Origin: an uncultured Roseibium sp. | GTDB lineage: Bacteria; Pseudomonadota; Alphaproteobacteria; Rhizobiales; Stappiaceae | Direction: 5' to 3' | DNA length: 64,000 nt | Assembly: GCF_947499295.1 (NCBI RefSeq) | Contig: NZ_CANMNP010000006.1 | Location: 209,967 to 273,966, forward strand | Program-made: the position numbers and the translations under genes | The notes under the pieces: model-generated | Databases searched by the model: none | What the model saw: only the letters and a program-made list of their open reading frames with translations | What the model was told of the DNA's origin: nothing | Shown here: piece by piece, positions 1-9,282 of the stretch | Numbering within the stretch: the stretch's first letter is position 1 | Layout of the letters: every line of letters starts with the position of its first letter

Positions 1-1780
1 TCTCGAAGCTGTTGCCATTGGAATAGGTCATTCTGATTTCATCGCAGTTCGATAACACCATAAGCGGAAGTGTGCCGCCAATGTTGCGTTCACCACGCGC
101 CCATATACTGACAGGCTCCAATATCACCTTGCGGTTCGGGCTGGTCTGGCTTGCATAGGCGTAACCTGCAAGCTTCATTTCCCGAAACATCGTCATGACA
201 CCGTGATAGCAAACCCTGTCGCCCGATCCGAAATCCTGATGTGTGTTGTAATCGAACATGCACCAGCCAATGCAGCCTGAAACGGCATCGTCACCATAAG
301 CAGCGTTCAGAATTTCAAGGTGCCGGGTAACGTGCTCTATTTGCCGCTGTTCCTGATCGAATATCTTGGTGGGATACATGTGACCATTATATTCGGTCAC
401 GAGGTAGGGCACCGGTTTCACGAGTCCCGTGGTTTCCTTCCGGTCTCTCAGCGGCGTTCGCGGACGATTGACACGAGGATCTTCAAACGATCCCAGAACG
501 AAATCGTTGAATGTATAGACATCTTCAAGCAACGAACTTTCGGTATCTTTGCGAATTCCACCCGTCTGTCTTGTCCTGTCCAGTTCCCGGGCAAGCGCAT
601 TGGTGCGTTGATAAAAGGCGTCGTCGTCAGCAGATTCATTGATGCGGACACCCCAGAGTACGATGGAGGGATGGTTCCAGTCCCGCTCGATCATGCGCCG
701 CACATTTTGAACAGCTTCGTCTTTCCAGGTCTCGCCGCCAATATGCTGCCAGCCGGGTATTTCCTCCAGAACCAGAAGTCCGATCCTGTCGCAATGATCC
801 AGGAACCATGGCGATTGTGGGTAGTGAGAGGTTCTGACGATATTGCAGCCCAACTCTTCCTTCAGCAGTTCGGCATCGCGTTCCTGTGAAGCGCGCCCTT
901 GTGCGTAACCGGAATAGGGAAACGACTGGTGCCGGTTCAATCCGATCAGCTTCACCTTCCTGCCGTTGATGAGGAAGCCCGCCGGTGTGAATTCTGCCGT
1001 GCGGAAGCCAAAGACTGTTTCGAAAGTGTCTTTTGAACCATCTGCGCGCATTGCAAGGCGAAGCGTATAGAGGGCAGGATTGTCCAGGTCCCATAGCGAT
1101 ATGTTTTTTAGATTCTCGAACGCCAGAGCAGCAATCTGGTCGGCAACAATGTCTGTAGTGCTCGCCGCAATGAATTCGCCGTCAGGGGAGATCAGTTCCC
1201 CATGAAGCTGACCGTTGACCGCCGTTTGAGCAGGATTGCTCAACCAGATCCTGGCAAAAACACCGGGTGCTTCGCTCAGTGTGTCTTGCGTCTCGATCTT
1301 CACTGTCTTGATCGAGATACTGTCAGCAATTTGCAGCCAGGCTTCGCGATAGATGCCGGCATAGGTCAGGTAATCGATACGGCCGCCAAAGGGTGGGATG
1401 TCCGGATTTTCCGATCCATCCACGCATACGGTGATCAGGCATTCGCCGTCGCGAAATGCCTCTGTCAGCCGGACTTCAAAAGGCGTGTAACCGTCCTTGT
1501 GTCCGGCAACGTGCACCCCGTTCAAAAAGACCGATGCATTCGCCATGACACCGTCAAAAACGAGATTGATCTCCTTGTCTTGAAAGGAGTCGGACCATTG
1601 CAGCTTCTTTTGATAGGTGAAGGGTTTTTGATAGGAGCGTTCGTCGAAATAGTCGAACGGCAATTCAATGGCGGTATGCGGCAATCTCACCGTGTCGCCG
1701 TCGAGGTGTTGACCTGCCATTTGCGGCTCAAAACCTGCGACGAAGGTCCAGTCTTCACAGAAATTCAGTTTCTTGGGCAT
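1..1780 (-). CDS. Glycoside hydrolase family 2 (beta-galactosidase/beta-glucuronidase type), 3' end outside window
   Basis: The minus strand is open from an ATG at 1780 to the window edge (593 codons seen; family members have about 600-1000). The N-terminal part is the GH2 jelly-roll (about residues 10-165, with the family pattern NLVFDGVMANASVFLNG), then an Ig-like domain and the TIM barrel. The acid/base glutamate is E382 in INES after LWGVR, and the nucleophile is E463 in TEYNG. It should hydrolyse a beta-linked hexoside; no signal peptide is seen, so it is probably cytoplasmic and acts on imported oligosaccharide. It lies 187 bp downstream of a LacI gene on the same strand, with a palindrome between them. 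Substrate (galactoside or glucuronide) cannot be told from sequence. Confidence 0.92.
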   Translation of the reverse strand, partial: MPKKLNFCEDWTFVAGFEPQMAGQHLDGDTVRLPHTAIELPFDYFDERSYQKPFTYQKKLQWSDSFQDKEINLVFDGVMANASVFLNGVHVAGHKDGYTPFEVRLTEAFRDGECLITVCVDGSENPDIPPFGGRIDYLTYAGIYREAWLQIADSISIKTVKIETQDTLSEAPGVFARIWLSNPAQTAVNGQLHGELISPDGEFIAASTTDIVADQIAALAFENLKNISLWDLDNPALYTLRLAMRADGSKDTFETVFGFRTAEFTPAGFLINGRKVKLIGLNRHQSFPYSGYAQGRASQERDAELLKEELGCNIVRTSHYPQSPWFLDHCDRIGLLVLEEIPGWQHIGGETWKDEAVQNVRRMIERDWNHPSIVLWGVRINESADDDAFYQRTNALARELDRTRQTGGIRKDTESSLLEDVYTFNDFVLGSFEDPRVNRPRTPLRDRKETTGLVKPVPYLVTEYNGHMYPTKIFDQEQRQIEHVTRHLEILNAAYGDDAVSGCIGWCMFDYNTHQDFGSGDRVCYHGVMTMFREMKLAGYAYASQTSPNRKVILEPVSIWARGERNIGGTLPLMVLSNCDEIRMTYSNGNSFE

Positions 1781-1930
1781 TGGTGGTCCTGTCCGGCGGA
1801 AAACGTGGGTCCGGTCGGGCGGACGCGCCATTGGATCCACCCAACCGGAACTACCTGAGGGGGCGATTGCCAGTGGGACGGCTATTGCAATCCTCAAGTT
1901 CGACAAGAATGGGACGGCACCGAGTGTCTG

Positions 1931-1950
1931 TTTAGTAAAATTTTACTAAA
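1931..1950. promoter_or_regulatory. Perfect 20-bp palindrome between lacI-type gene and GH2 gene (candidate operator)
   Basis: TTTAGTAAAATTTTACTAAA reads identically on both strands. It lies about 150 bp upstream of the GH2 start and 17 bp beyond the stop of the LacI-family gene. It is AT-only in its core, unlike the GC-rich surroundings. Most likely the operator for the neighbouring LacI-type repressor; the alternative, a weak terminator of the regulator gene, is less likely because there is no GC stem. Confidence 0.6.
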
Positions 1951-1966
1951 ATTTTTGATGAGAGTT

Positions 1967-2980
1967 TTACTTCACACTATTCCGCCAGATTATCGGAGCC
2001 TGAATGACGACTTTCTTGGCGATGTCGCGTCCTGAAAGCCGTTCCAGCAGCTGATTGACTGCAGAAGTTCCGATCTCCTCCGGCGCGAGCCTAACGCTTG
2101 CCAGGGCCGGGTCCAAAAGCTCCGAAGCAGGGTTGTCGTTGAACCCGACCACCGCTACGTCCTGCGCGATTTTCAGACCGGCATCCCGGACGGCCTTGTA
2201 GGCTCCAACCGCCATGTCGTCGGTGCAAGCCACAATGGCATCAGGTCTCGGTTCCACGGCAAGCAACTCACGCGTACATTCAAGACCGTTATCCGTCGTG
2301 TTGCCTGCCAGAGAGACGAGAGTTCTGTCGAAAGAATCCTTTGTCCCCAGCCAGTCCTTATAAGCTTCAAATCGTGCTTCATAAATCTCAGGATGTTCTC
2401 CGAGCGAGCACCCACCGATGAAACCAATTCTGCGATAGCCTTTGGACGTCAATCCGGTCATGAGCTGTTCGGTGGCGGAGTAAAGATCGTGCCCGACGCT
2501 GTCAAAATCGGGTTCCTCGGGCAAGAAATCAGCAAATACGATCAGATTTTGCCAAAAGTCCCGTGCCTGTCGGTGGATCCCAGACCCTTGTCCTACGACA
2601 ATGGCGCCCCGCGTTTTGCCGTCAGGCTGGAAAAGCTCCGGATAGAGGCACTTAACAGTTACCACGTGGACATCTAGCTCAAGACACCGGCTCTCGACGC
2701 CGTTTTTCAGTCTTGAATAATAAGATCCTTCCGAGACGTGCTTCCAGCGCTCTCCAAGTTCGAGGTATATTTCTGAAACTTTCGGGCGAAAAGACATTCG
2801 TCCAGAGGCGGATGTGTTCCGGCGTTCCTTCAACGGCTTGTAGTCGAGTTCTTCCGCAACGGCGACAATACGTGCGCGGGTCTGCGGTGACACGGAGATC
2901 GTGGCATCCCTGTTCAGAACCCTGGATACCGTTGCGATCGAGGTGCCGACAATTTCAGCAATGTCTTTAAGCTTGGCCAA
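1967..2980 (-). CDS. LacI-family transcriptional regulator
   Basis: 337 aa. Residues 1-25 match the LacI helix-turn-helix (AKLKDIAEIVGTSIATVSRV), followed by a hinge and a periplasmic-binding-protein-like ligand domain ending in the usual VGFNDNPASELLDP and LASVRLAPEEIG segments. The start is a TTG; the family N-terminus begins exactly there and no upstream ATG is in frame. It probably senses a sugar released by or imported for the downstream GH2 enzyme and represses that gene through the palindrome at 1931-1950. A strong terminator separates it from the ABC operon upstream, so it should have its own promoter within 2981-3105. Confidence 0.93.
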   Translation of the reverse strand: MAKLKDIAEIVGTSIATVSRVLNRDATISVSPQTRARIVAVAEELDYKPLKERRNTSASGRMSFRPKVSEIYLELGERWKHVSEGSYYSRLKNGVESRCLELDVHVVTVKCLYPELFQPDGKTRGAIVVGQGSGIHRQARDFWQNLIVFADFLPEEPDFDSVGHDLYSATEQLMTGLTSKGYRRIGFIGGCSLGEHPEIYEARFEAYKDWLGTKDSFDRTLVSLAGNTTDNGLECTRELLAVEPRPDAIVACTDDMAVGAYKAVRDAGLKIAQDVAVVGFNDNPASELLDPALASVRLAPEEIGTSAVNQLLERLSGRDIAKKVVIQAPIIWRNSVK

Positions 2981-3105
2981 TTGTCCTACTTGCCGGAATG
3001 AACGCCGATAAGGGGGAGCGGATTACAACATCCCGGACCTCATAGGAATTCCAATATGTTCGGATTTCAAGATGCCAGCCAAGGATTATGTGTGAACTGC
3101 TTCAC

Positions 3106-3135
3106 AAAAAAAGCCCGGCAACGCGTTGCCGGGCT
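3106..3135 (-). terminator. Rho-independent terminator of the Rbs-type ABC operon
   Basis: Positions 3112-3135 form a perfect 24-bp palindrome (AGCCCGGCAACG/CGTTGCCGGGCT), followed on the minus strand by seven T residues (3106-3112). It begins 23 bp after the stop of the substrate-binding protein gene and separates that operon from the LacI-family gene. Confidence 0.9.
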
Positions 3136-3158
3136 CTTTCCAACTGGTTTGATCGGAC

Positions 3159-4199
3159 CTATCGCGCAGGAAGCGGGATCCACTCAGCAACGGAAACGTC
3201 AGCATGTTGGAACTGCGGCATCTTCTCACCGAGGTCTTCCATGTTGCGCACATCCTGCTCGTTCAGGAAGGACTGCGTGATCAATGTCGGCGGAACGATT
3301 ACCTGCTTGCCCGGATCTTCTCCGGCAAGCATAAGCGCAAGCGTGCGTACGCTGACCTCGCCAACGACGGCCGGGTTGGTGGCAACCGTTGCGGCCCAGG
3401 CAGAGTCCGGCTCACGCATGGCGGAGATATCGGCAGTGGAGACATCCGCTGAATAGATTTTGATGTCCTGGCTGAGGCCTGCCTCATCAACGGCGATTTT
3501 CACACCCTTCGCAAACTCGTCATAGGGTGCGAAGACAACATTGATGGTCGGGTTGGCCTGCAGCACAGAGCGCGCCTGATTGGCAACCGAGTTGGCAATC
3601 GGATTGTCGAGCGTGCCGAACATCGCAGCTTCCTTGATGCCCGGATTGTCCTTCTTGACTTCCTTCCAGGCAACGTCCCGCCGATCAAGGGGGGCGATGC
3701 CAGGCACGTAGACATAGCCAGCCGTGAAGCTGTCGCCATTGTCCTTGATCGCCTGCTCGAGTGCCATTTTTCCAAGCAGATAGTCTGACTGCTCAACCTG
3801 TGGGATGGAGTCGTTTTCGACATTCACATCAAAAGCGACAACCTTTATGCCTGCATCGACGGCCCGTTGGGCGGCCGGTTTCATGGACTCCGTCAAACCG
3901 TGTTGAATGACGATCCCGTCAACGCCGAGGGCGATTGCCTGATCGACCATATCCGCCTGAAGGGCCGCATCCTGGCGGCTGTCAAAGACGCGCAGATCGA
4001 CACCGAGGGCTTCGGCCTGCTTTTCCACGCCCGAGAGATAGGATTGGAAGAAGTCGCCTGTTGAAAGATAGCGGACCAGTGCGATCTTCACGTCCTCAGG
4101 TTTGTCGAATGGTGCGGGCATGTCGGCTGCAAGCGCGCTGCCGCTGCCAAGACCCAGGCCAGCCACCATGGCGAGCTTCATGAATTCACGTCTGAGCAT
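3159..4199 (-). CDS. Sugar ABC transporter substrate-binding protein (RbsB-like)
   Basis: 346 aa from an ATG at 4199 that sits behind GGGAGGAAACA. The N-terminus (LRREFMKLAMVAGLGLG, cleavage near ALAA) is an export signal with a Tat-like arginine pair. The rest is the Peripla_BP_4 fold seen in ribose/rhamnose-type proteins, for example IALVRYLSTGDFFQSYLSG, DGIVIQHG, VVAFDV and VFAPYDEFAKG. It should capture a monosaccharide or related small polyol in the periplasm and deliver it to the permease encoded upstream in the same operon. The operon is divergent from the mtnK-mtnA operon, so methylthioribose or 5-deoxyribose is a reasonable inferred ligand. Confidence 0.9.
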   Translation of the reverse strand: MLRREFMKLAMVAGLGLGSGSALAADMPAPFDKPEDVKIALVRYLSTGDFFQSYLSGVEKQAEALGVDLRVFDSRQDAALQADMVDQAIALGVDGIVIQHGLTESMKPAAQRAVDAGIKVVAFDVNVENDSIPQVEQSDYLLGKMALEQAIKDNGDSFTAGYVYVPGIAPLDRRDVAWKEVKKDNPGIKEAAMFGTLDNPIANSVANQARSVLQANPTINVVFAPYDEFAKGVKIAVDEAGLSQDIKIYSADVSTADISAMREPDSAWAATVATNPAVVGEVSVRTLALMLAGEDPGKQVIVPPTLITQSFLNEQDVRNMEDLGEKMPQFQHADVSVAEWIPLPAR

Positions 4200-4236
4200 A
4201 TTGTTTCCTCCCAATATGAACGGCGCCCGGCGGGCG

Positions 4237-5250
4237 TCACGCAGTTCTCCTGCCTCCGCGTCGCGATGACAGGTAGAAAGTAAAGACCAGGGCTGCGACC
4301 AGCACAGCTCCCTTGACGAAATCCTGCATGTAGTAAGGGGCATTCATCATGGTCAGACCCTGAAGAAGAATGCCGACAAAGAGCGCACCTGCAGCCGTGC
4401 CGAATGCGTTCGGGCGAGCCGCGCCGAGAACCGCAAAGCCGATCAGGGCGGCGGCCACGCTGTCGAGCAGCAGGTTGTTGCCCGATGCGATGTCGCCGCG
4501 GCCGAGACGCGCTGCGAGCAGAATTCCGCCAACCGAGGCCAGCATTCCGGAAATCATGTAGGCAACAATCTTGTAGCGGTGGACATTTGTTCCGACCAGA
4601 CCGGCTGCTCTTTCATTGGAACCGATCGCATACATCAGGCGTCCATGCCTAGTGTATCCGAGAAACAGCCAGATCAAGAGAGCGATCAGCAGAAAGACGA
4701 CGACGGGCACAGGCACGAGCCTGTCCAGGAACAGATCGAACCGATGACGGCCGAGCCAGAGAAAAGCCGCGGAAAATGTGCCTTCGGCAACAGATCCGTT
4801 CTCGAGGCTCATTCCGGTCGCAATGGAATTGCCCTGTGTTGGAATGCGCTGAAGGCCAATCAGAAGGAACATCATGCCAAGGGTGGCCAGAAGATCAGGC
4901 ACACGCATCTTGACGATCAAAAGGCCATTCACCAATCCGACGAGTGCCCCCATGATGAGACAGAGTGCGACAGCGACAAAGGCCGATTGTTCGAGGATGA
5001 CCATCGTATAAGCAGATAGCATCAAGGCAGAAGTCGCGACCGAGCCGATAGAAAGGTCAAAACCGCCTACGACCAGAGTACAGGTGACACCGAGTGCCAG
5101 GATGCCTGTTATGGCTACCGACTGCAAAATAAAGACAGCCGAGCGCGGGCTGGCAAATCCGCTCGCGTAGATCGAGAAGAAAAGCGCAAGCCCGCCCAGC
5201 AGGATCAGGAAGCCGTATTTGATAGCGAAATCGAGTGCGTTCTTGTTCAT
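4237..5250 (-). CDS. Sugar ABC transporter permease (RbsC-like)
   Basis: 337 aa from ATG at 5250 (start MNKNALDFAI), 10 bp after the ATPase stop. Roughly nine to ten hydrophobic segments; the family signature AIGSNERAAGLVGTNVHRYK in the cytoplasmic loop and the ALIGFAVLGAARPNAFGTA region are typical of the BPD_transp_2 family. It forms the homodimeric membrane channel of the Rbs-type importer with the neighbouring ATPase and binding protein. Gene order ATPase-permease-binding protein is common for this class. Confidence 0.92.
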   Translation of the reverse strand: MNKNALDFAIKYGFLILLGGLALFFSIYASGFASPRSAVFILQSVAITGILALGVTCTLVVGGFDLSIGSVATSALMLSAYTMVILEQSAFVAVALCLIMGALVGLVNGLLIVKMRVPDLLATLGMMFLLIGLQRIPTQGNSIATGMSLENGSVAEGTFSAAFLWLGRHRFDLFLDRLVPVPVVVFLLIALLIWLFLGYTRHGRLMYAIGSNERAAGLVGTNVHRYKIVAYMISGMLASVGGILLAARLGRGDIASGNNLLLDSVAAALIGFAVLGAARPNAFGTAAGALFVGILLQGLTMMNAPYYMQDFVKGAVLVAALVFTFYLSSRRGGRRTA

Positions 5251-5260
5251 TTTCCAAATT

Positions 5261-6775
5261 TCATCCTGCGAGAGCCAGCCGCTCACCGGGGCCGGACACA
5301 TCCGCAACCAGGCTGTTCAAGTCGATATTCTTGTTGATGTATTCGCCGGCGATTGCCGCCTCGTTCAGGACGACGATCCGGTCCGCGATTTCCAGGGCCT
5401 CGTCGATTTCAGCGACAAAGACGAGCGTTGTTCGGTTCTGAGCTGTTTGCCGGATATACCTTCCGATGTCGCGCCTCGCACCAATATCGACACCCTGGAA
5501 AGGCTCATCGAGTAGCAGAATGCGAGAGGCCTTGAGCAACCAGCGGCCAATCATGACCTTTTGCTGATTGCCGCCGGACAAAGTGTCGATGCCGTCGAAA
5601 TTGGACTGGCAAACTACTCCGATCCTATCGATCATGTCATCGGTTGCTTTGCGTTGCGCTTTGTCGCCCAGAAACGAAAATCGGCTGAAGGCGCCAAGAA
5701 ATGGCACCGTCATGTTGTTGGCGATATCAAAGTCGGGCACGACAGCGTTCACGCTACGGTCCTTGGGCGACATGAAGACGCCTTTTAAAACCGCGTCGCC
5801 TGCACCCGTCGGCAGATATTCCTTGCCATCCAGCAGGAGACTGCCGCCGGAAGGCTTTGACAGCCCATAGATGATTTCTGCCAGTTGGGTCTTTCCGGAT
5901 CCGAGCAATCCGGTAAAGGCGACAATCTCGCCCTCTCGCGCTTCGAAGTCGATCGGCCGGCTGTCTTCGAACAGTTTCAGGTTTTTAATCTGAAGGACCG
6001 GGCGTCCACCCTGTACTGGATCGATGTCCACTTCGGTCATCTGATGTCCAAGCATCGCATTGACCGCACCGACATAATCGAGAGGTTCAGTTTCGAAGAG
6101 GCCCGAGATCGCGCCATCGCGCATTGTGACAATCCTGTCGGCGATACGCCGAATGTCGGACATGCGGTGGGAAATATACAAGATCGCCACCCCTTCCGCT
6201 CGCAGTCTATCAATCAGGGCAAAGAGGCGCTCAGCCTCCGATGACGAAAGGGACGATGTGGGTTCGTCCAAAATAAGCAGTTTTGGTGAGCGGGCCATGG
6301 CGCGAGCGATTGCGATCATCTGCCTGTCGGCAACATCCAGATCGGCAACACGCATGCGAACGTCCATGGTCAGGCCCATGCTTTCGGCGACTTCGCGTGC
6401 CTTTGCTCTCAGTTTCCTGTCGTTGACAAACAATCCGACACCGGGCTCGGTCAACCGGTCGAGAGTCAGGTTCGTCGCCACGTCCAGGTCCGGGATCACG
6501 CCGTCGTCGATCGACTGGTGAACCGTAACAACACCCTTGGATATGGCATCGGCCGCGTCTGTCGGTGAAAAGGGTTCGCCGCCAAGCTCAATGTCGCCGC
6601 TATCAGCGAAATGATAGCCGCACAACACTTTCACGAGCGTGGATTTGCCCGCGCCATTGGCTCCCATCAATGCCGTAACTTCTCCGGACCGCAAATCCAG
6701 ATCAATGCCCTTCAGGACGTGATTTTGTCCGAAGGACTTTTCCAGACCGCGGAGTTTGCAGGTGACGTTTTGCAC
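5261..6775 (-). CDS. Sugar ABC transporter ATPase with two nucleotide-binding domains (RbsA/MglA-like)
   Basis: 504 aa from a GTG at 6775 placed five bases behind a GGGAGGA Shine-Dalgarno; a TTG four codons upstream would overlap that site. The first domain has Walker A GANGAGKSTLVK, signature-like DLDVADRQMIAIARAM and Walker B LLILDEPTSSL. The second has a degenerate Walker A (GLLGSGKTQLAEI) but a full signature LSGGNQQKVMIGRWL and LLLDEPFQGVD, as usual for the RbsA/XylG class. First gene of the operon; its promoter is shared back-to-back with mtnK. Confidence 0.94.
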   Translation of the reverse strand: MQNVTCKLRGLEKSFGQNHVLKGIDLDLRSGEVTALMGANGAGKSTLVKVLCGYHFADSGDIELGGEPFSPTDAADAISKGVVTVHQSIDDGVIPDLDVATNLTLDRLTEPGVGLFVNDRKLRAKAREVAESMGLTMDVRMRVADLDVADRQMIAIARAMARSPKLLILDEPTSSLSSSEAERLFALIDRLRAEGVAILYISHRMSDIRRIADRIVTMRDGAISGLFETEPLDYVGAVNAMLGHQMTEVDIDPVQGGRPVLQIKNLKLFEDSRPIDFEAREGEIVAFTGLLGSGKTQLAEIIYGLSKPSGGSLLLDGKEYLPTGAGDAVLKGVFMSPKDRSVNAVVPDFDIANNMTVPFLGAFSRFSFLGDKAQRKATDDMIDRIGVVCQSNFDGIDTLSGGNQQKVMIGRWLLKASRILLLDEPFQGVDIGARRDIGRYIRQTAQNRTTLVFVAEIDEALEIADRIVVLNEAAIAGEYINKNIDLNSLVADVSGPGERLALAG

Positions 6776-6843
6776 CGTTCCTCCCAAAATTTTGCAGGGC
6801 TTTTATTCCCTTTAATAGAGTTACAGCATGCAAAATAGTCATT

Positions 6844-6883
6844 TGTCAACCTGGTTGACTTTTGAATAATCTTGATCATTATC
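6844..6883. promoter_or_regulatory. Divergent promoter region with shared 15-bp inverted repeat
   Basis: GTCAACCTGGTTGAC at 6845-6859 is a perfect inverted repeat around one T. Its two arms supply both -35 boxes: TTGACT (6855-6860) facing mtnK with CATTAT 16 bp later, and on the minus strand TTGACA (6844-6849) facing the ABC operon with TGTAAC about 18 bp later. One protein bound here would block both promoters. The regulator may be the SorC-type protein encoded in the mtnK operon (inference). Confidence 0.55.
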
Positions 6884-6913
6884 GGGACGGAAAAGAGAGG
6901 AAAATTTGCAGTC

Positions 6914-8176
6914 ATGGACACGCCTGACCAGTATCGACCGTTAACGCCGGAGACGCTCGGAACCCGTCTTGCATCGATCGACGTTGTGGCAAAACGCGTC
7001 GGATCAGATCCCGCTCTCTGGACAGTGCGTGAAGTTGGCGACGGCAATCTGAATTTGGTTTTCATCGTTGAGGGCCCGAATGGATCCGTCGTCGTCAAGC
7101 AGGCATTGCCATATGTGCGCCTCGTCGGCGACAGCTGGCCATTGCCGCTCTACCGGGCCTTCTTTGAAAATCACGCCCTGGTACGACAAGCCGAACGCGA
7201 CCCTGGCTCGGTACCGGCTGTCCATCATTTTGATGAAACGCAAGCGCTGATCGTCATGGAGTTCTTGTCGCCGCACAAGATCCTGCGTCGAAAGCTGATC
7301 GATGGCGACAAGGTTGCAGGCCTTGGCAATTTTCTGGGAAAGTTCTGTGCACGGACGGCTTTCCGCGGGTCCGAACTGTCCATGAAGAGCGCCGACAAGA
7401 AAAAAGATGTCGGACTATTTGCCGGTAATGTTGAAATACCGGCGATTACCGAAGCTCTGGTCTTCACTGATCCCTACTATGAAGCCGAGATGAACCACCA
7501 TACGGATGCTTTGGGTCCTGTGGTTGCCGGTTTGCGATCAGATGCCAAGCTGAAAGCAAAGGTGCAGCGCCACCTGATGAAATTCGCCTCCAACACCGAG
7601 ACGATGGTGCATGGCGATCTTCACAGCGGGTCGATCATGTCAACCGATACCGAAAGCCGCGTTATCGATCCGGAATTTGTTCAGTACGGACCGATGGGGT
7701 TCGATATCGGGATGCTGCTTGCGAACTTCTTCATGGCCTATTTCAGCCAACCGGCGCACAGGACAAAAGACGATCTGGACGATTATCAGGAATGGCTCCT
7801 GACTGTGGTCGAGGAGATCGTCGATACGTTTGAAAAAGAGTTCACGCATCTGTGGCAGAGCGAACGAACGGGAATGCTTTATCCCGAAGCGTTATTCGAG
7901 GGGCAGGGACAAAAGTCAGCCGATTCATGTGCCGACCTCCTCTTGGAAATCTGGACGGAAGCGCTCGGGTTCTGCGGGATCGAAATGCATCGCAGGACAT
8001 TGTCGCTGGCGCATAACGCGGATTTCGAAGAGATCGAAGACAACGGTCTCAAGGCGGCACTGGAAGCTCGGAACCTACATATGGGCGCGGAACTGATCCT
8101 CAATGCCGGGAAGTGTGGCTCGCTGGACGCTTTGCTGACGCTTGCACGCCAAGTCAACAAGAAGGACATCCTATGA
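6914..8176 (+). CDS. mtnK: S-methyl-5-thioribose kinase (MtnK), probably also 5-deoxyribose kinase
   Basis: 420 aa from ATG at 6914, the first Met with family-like sequence ([15 protein letters not shown]); an upstream frame extension to 6872 has no support. MtnK signatures are plain: [13 protein letters not shown] in the nucleotide-binding loop, [12 protein letters not shown] with the catalytic Asp, and [17 protein letters not shown] with the metal-binding Asp. It phosphorylates methylthioribose at C1 in the cytoplasm with ATP. In organisms where the partner is a class II aldolase rather than the full methionine salvage pathway, the same enzymes also process 5-deoxyribose. Overlaps the mtnA start by four bases. 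Confidence 0.93.
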   Translation: MDTPDQYRPLTPETLGTRLASIDVVAKRVGSDPALWTVREVGDGNLNLVFIVEGPNGSVVVKQALPYVRLVGDSWPLPLYRAFFENHALVRQAERDPGSVPAVHHFDETQALIVMEFLSPHKILRRKLIDGDKVAGLGNFLGKFCARTAFRGSELSMKSADKKKDVGLFAGNVEIPAITEALVFTDPYYEAEMNHHTDALGPVVAGLRSDAKLKAKVQRHLMKFASNTETMVHGDLHSGSIMSTDTESRVIDPEFVQYGPMGFDIGMLLANFFMAYFSQPAHRTKDDLDDYQEWLLTVVEEIVDTFEKEFTHLWQSERTGMLYPEALFEGQGQKSADSCADLLLEIWTEALGFCGIEMHRRTLSLAHNADFEEIEDNGLKAALEARNLHMGAELILNAGKCGSLDALLTLARQVNKKDIL

Positions 8177-9282
8177 AGGTCAACGGAACCCACTACCGCT
8201 CGCTTTGGTGGGATGAGGACAAAGGCGCGCTGCAAATAATCGATCAGCGCTGGCTGCCTCACGAGTTTCGGGTGCAGCATGTTGAAACGCTTCAAGATTT
8301 TGCCGATGCGATTGTCGAAATGCGTGTGCGTGGTGCGCCGCTGATCGGGGCCACGGCTGCCTATGGCATGGCCCTTGCTGCAGCGACTGATCCTTCCGAT
8401 GCAAATCTTGACAGTGCCTGGGCGTTTCTGGACAAGACGCGGCCGACTGCCATCAACCTTCGATGGGCGCTCAATCGGTGCCGAACTGCTTTGAAGGCCC
8501 TGCCTGAAAACGAGCGCTCCGCGTCTGCATTGCGGCTTGCACATGAGATTTCGGACGAGGATGTGGACATCAACCACCGCATAGGTCAGCACGGTCTTGA
8601 AATCATTCGCAAGATAGCAGCCGGCAAACGGGATGGAGATCCCGTGCGCATCCTGACCCATTGCAATGCCGGCTGGATCGCAACCGTGGACTGGGGCACA
8701 GCGACGAGCCCCATGTATCAGGCACATGACGAAAACATCGCAATTCACGTGTGGGTCGACGAGACACGTCCACGCAATCAGGGTGCATTGACGTCGTGGG
8801 AACTCGGGAGTCACGGCATTCCGCACACCTACATCACCGACAATGCCGGTGGTCACTTGATGCAGCATGGAATGGTGGATCTGGTAATTACAGGAACGGA
8901 CCGCACCACGCGTAGAGGGGACGTTTGCAACAAGATCGGAACCTACCTGAAGGCACTTGCCGCACAGGCCAACAATGTCCCGTTTTATGTCGCCCTGCCA
9001 TCGCCCACAATCGACTGGACCGTTGATGACGGTGTCGCCGAAATTCCGATCGAAGAACGCATGGAACGGGAAGTAACCCATGTACAGGGCCTGACGGAGG
9101 AGGGGAGCATCGGCCAGGTGCAAGTCACTCCGATCGGGACTGCAGGCGGCAATCCGGCGTTTGATGTGACACCGAACCATCTGGTGACAGGCCTCATCAC
9201 CGAACGGGGGATTTGCGAGGCAAGCGCTGAAGGGCTTGCGGAATTGTTTCCAGATCTTGCGCAGGTCGCCAAGAGAGCATGA
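8173..9282 (+). CDS. mtnA: S-methyl-5-thioribose-1-phosphate isomerase (MtnA)
   Basis: 369 aa, start ATG overlapping the mtnK stop (ATGA). eIF2B-like fold. The catalytic Cys is C164 in LTHCNAG and the catalytic Asp is D243 in [33 protein letters not shown] near residue 52 is the substrate phosphate region. It converts the aldose-1-phosphate made by MtnK into the ketose-1-phosphate, the substrate for the class II aldolase encoded two genes on. The GTDRTT variant in place of the common GADRI is a small departure from methionine-salvage MtnA. A long antisense frame across this gene is not considered real. Confidence 0.95.
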   Translation: MKVNGTHYRSLWWDEDKGALQIIDQRWLPHEFRVQHVETLQDFADAIVEMRVRGAPLIGATAAYGMALAAATDPSDANLDSAWAFLDKTRPTAINLRWALNRCRTALKALPENERSASALRLAHEISDEDVDINHRIGQHGLEIIRKIAAGKRDGDPVRILTHCNAGWIATVDWGTATSPMYQAHDENIAIHVWVDETRPRNQGALTSWELGSHGIPHTYITDNAGGHLMQHGMVDLVITGTDRTTRRGDVCNKIGTYLKALAAQANNVPFYVALPSPTIDWTVDDGVAEIPIEERMEREVTHVQGLTEEGSIGQVQVTPIGTAGGNPAFDVTPNHLVTGLITERGICEASAEGLAELFPDLAQVAKRA

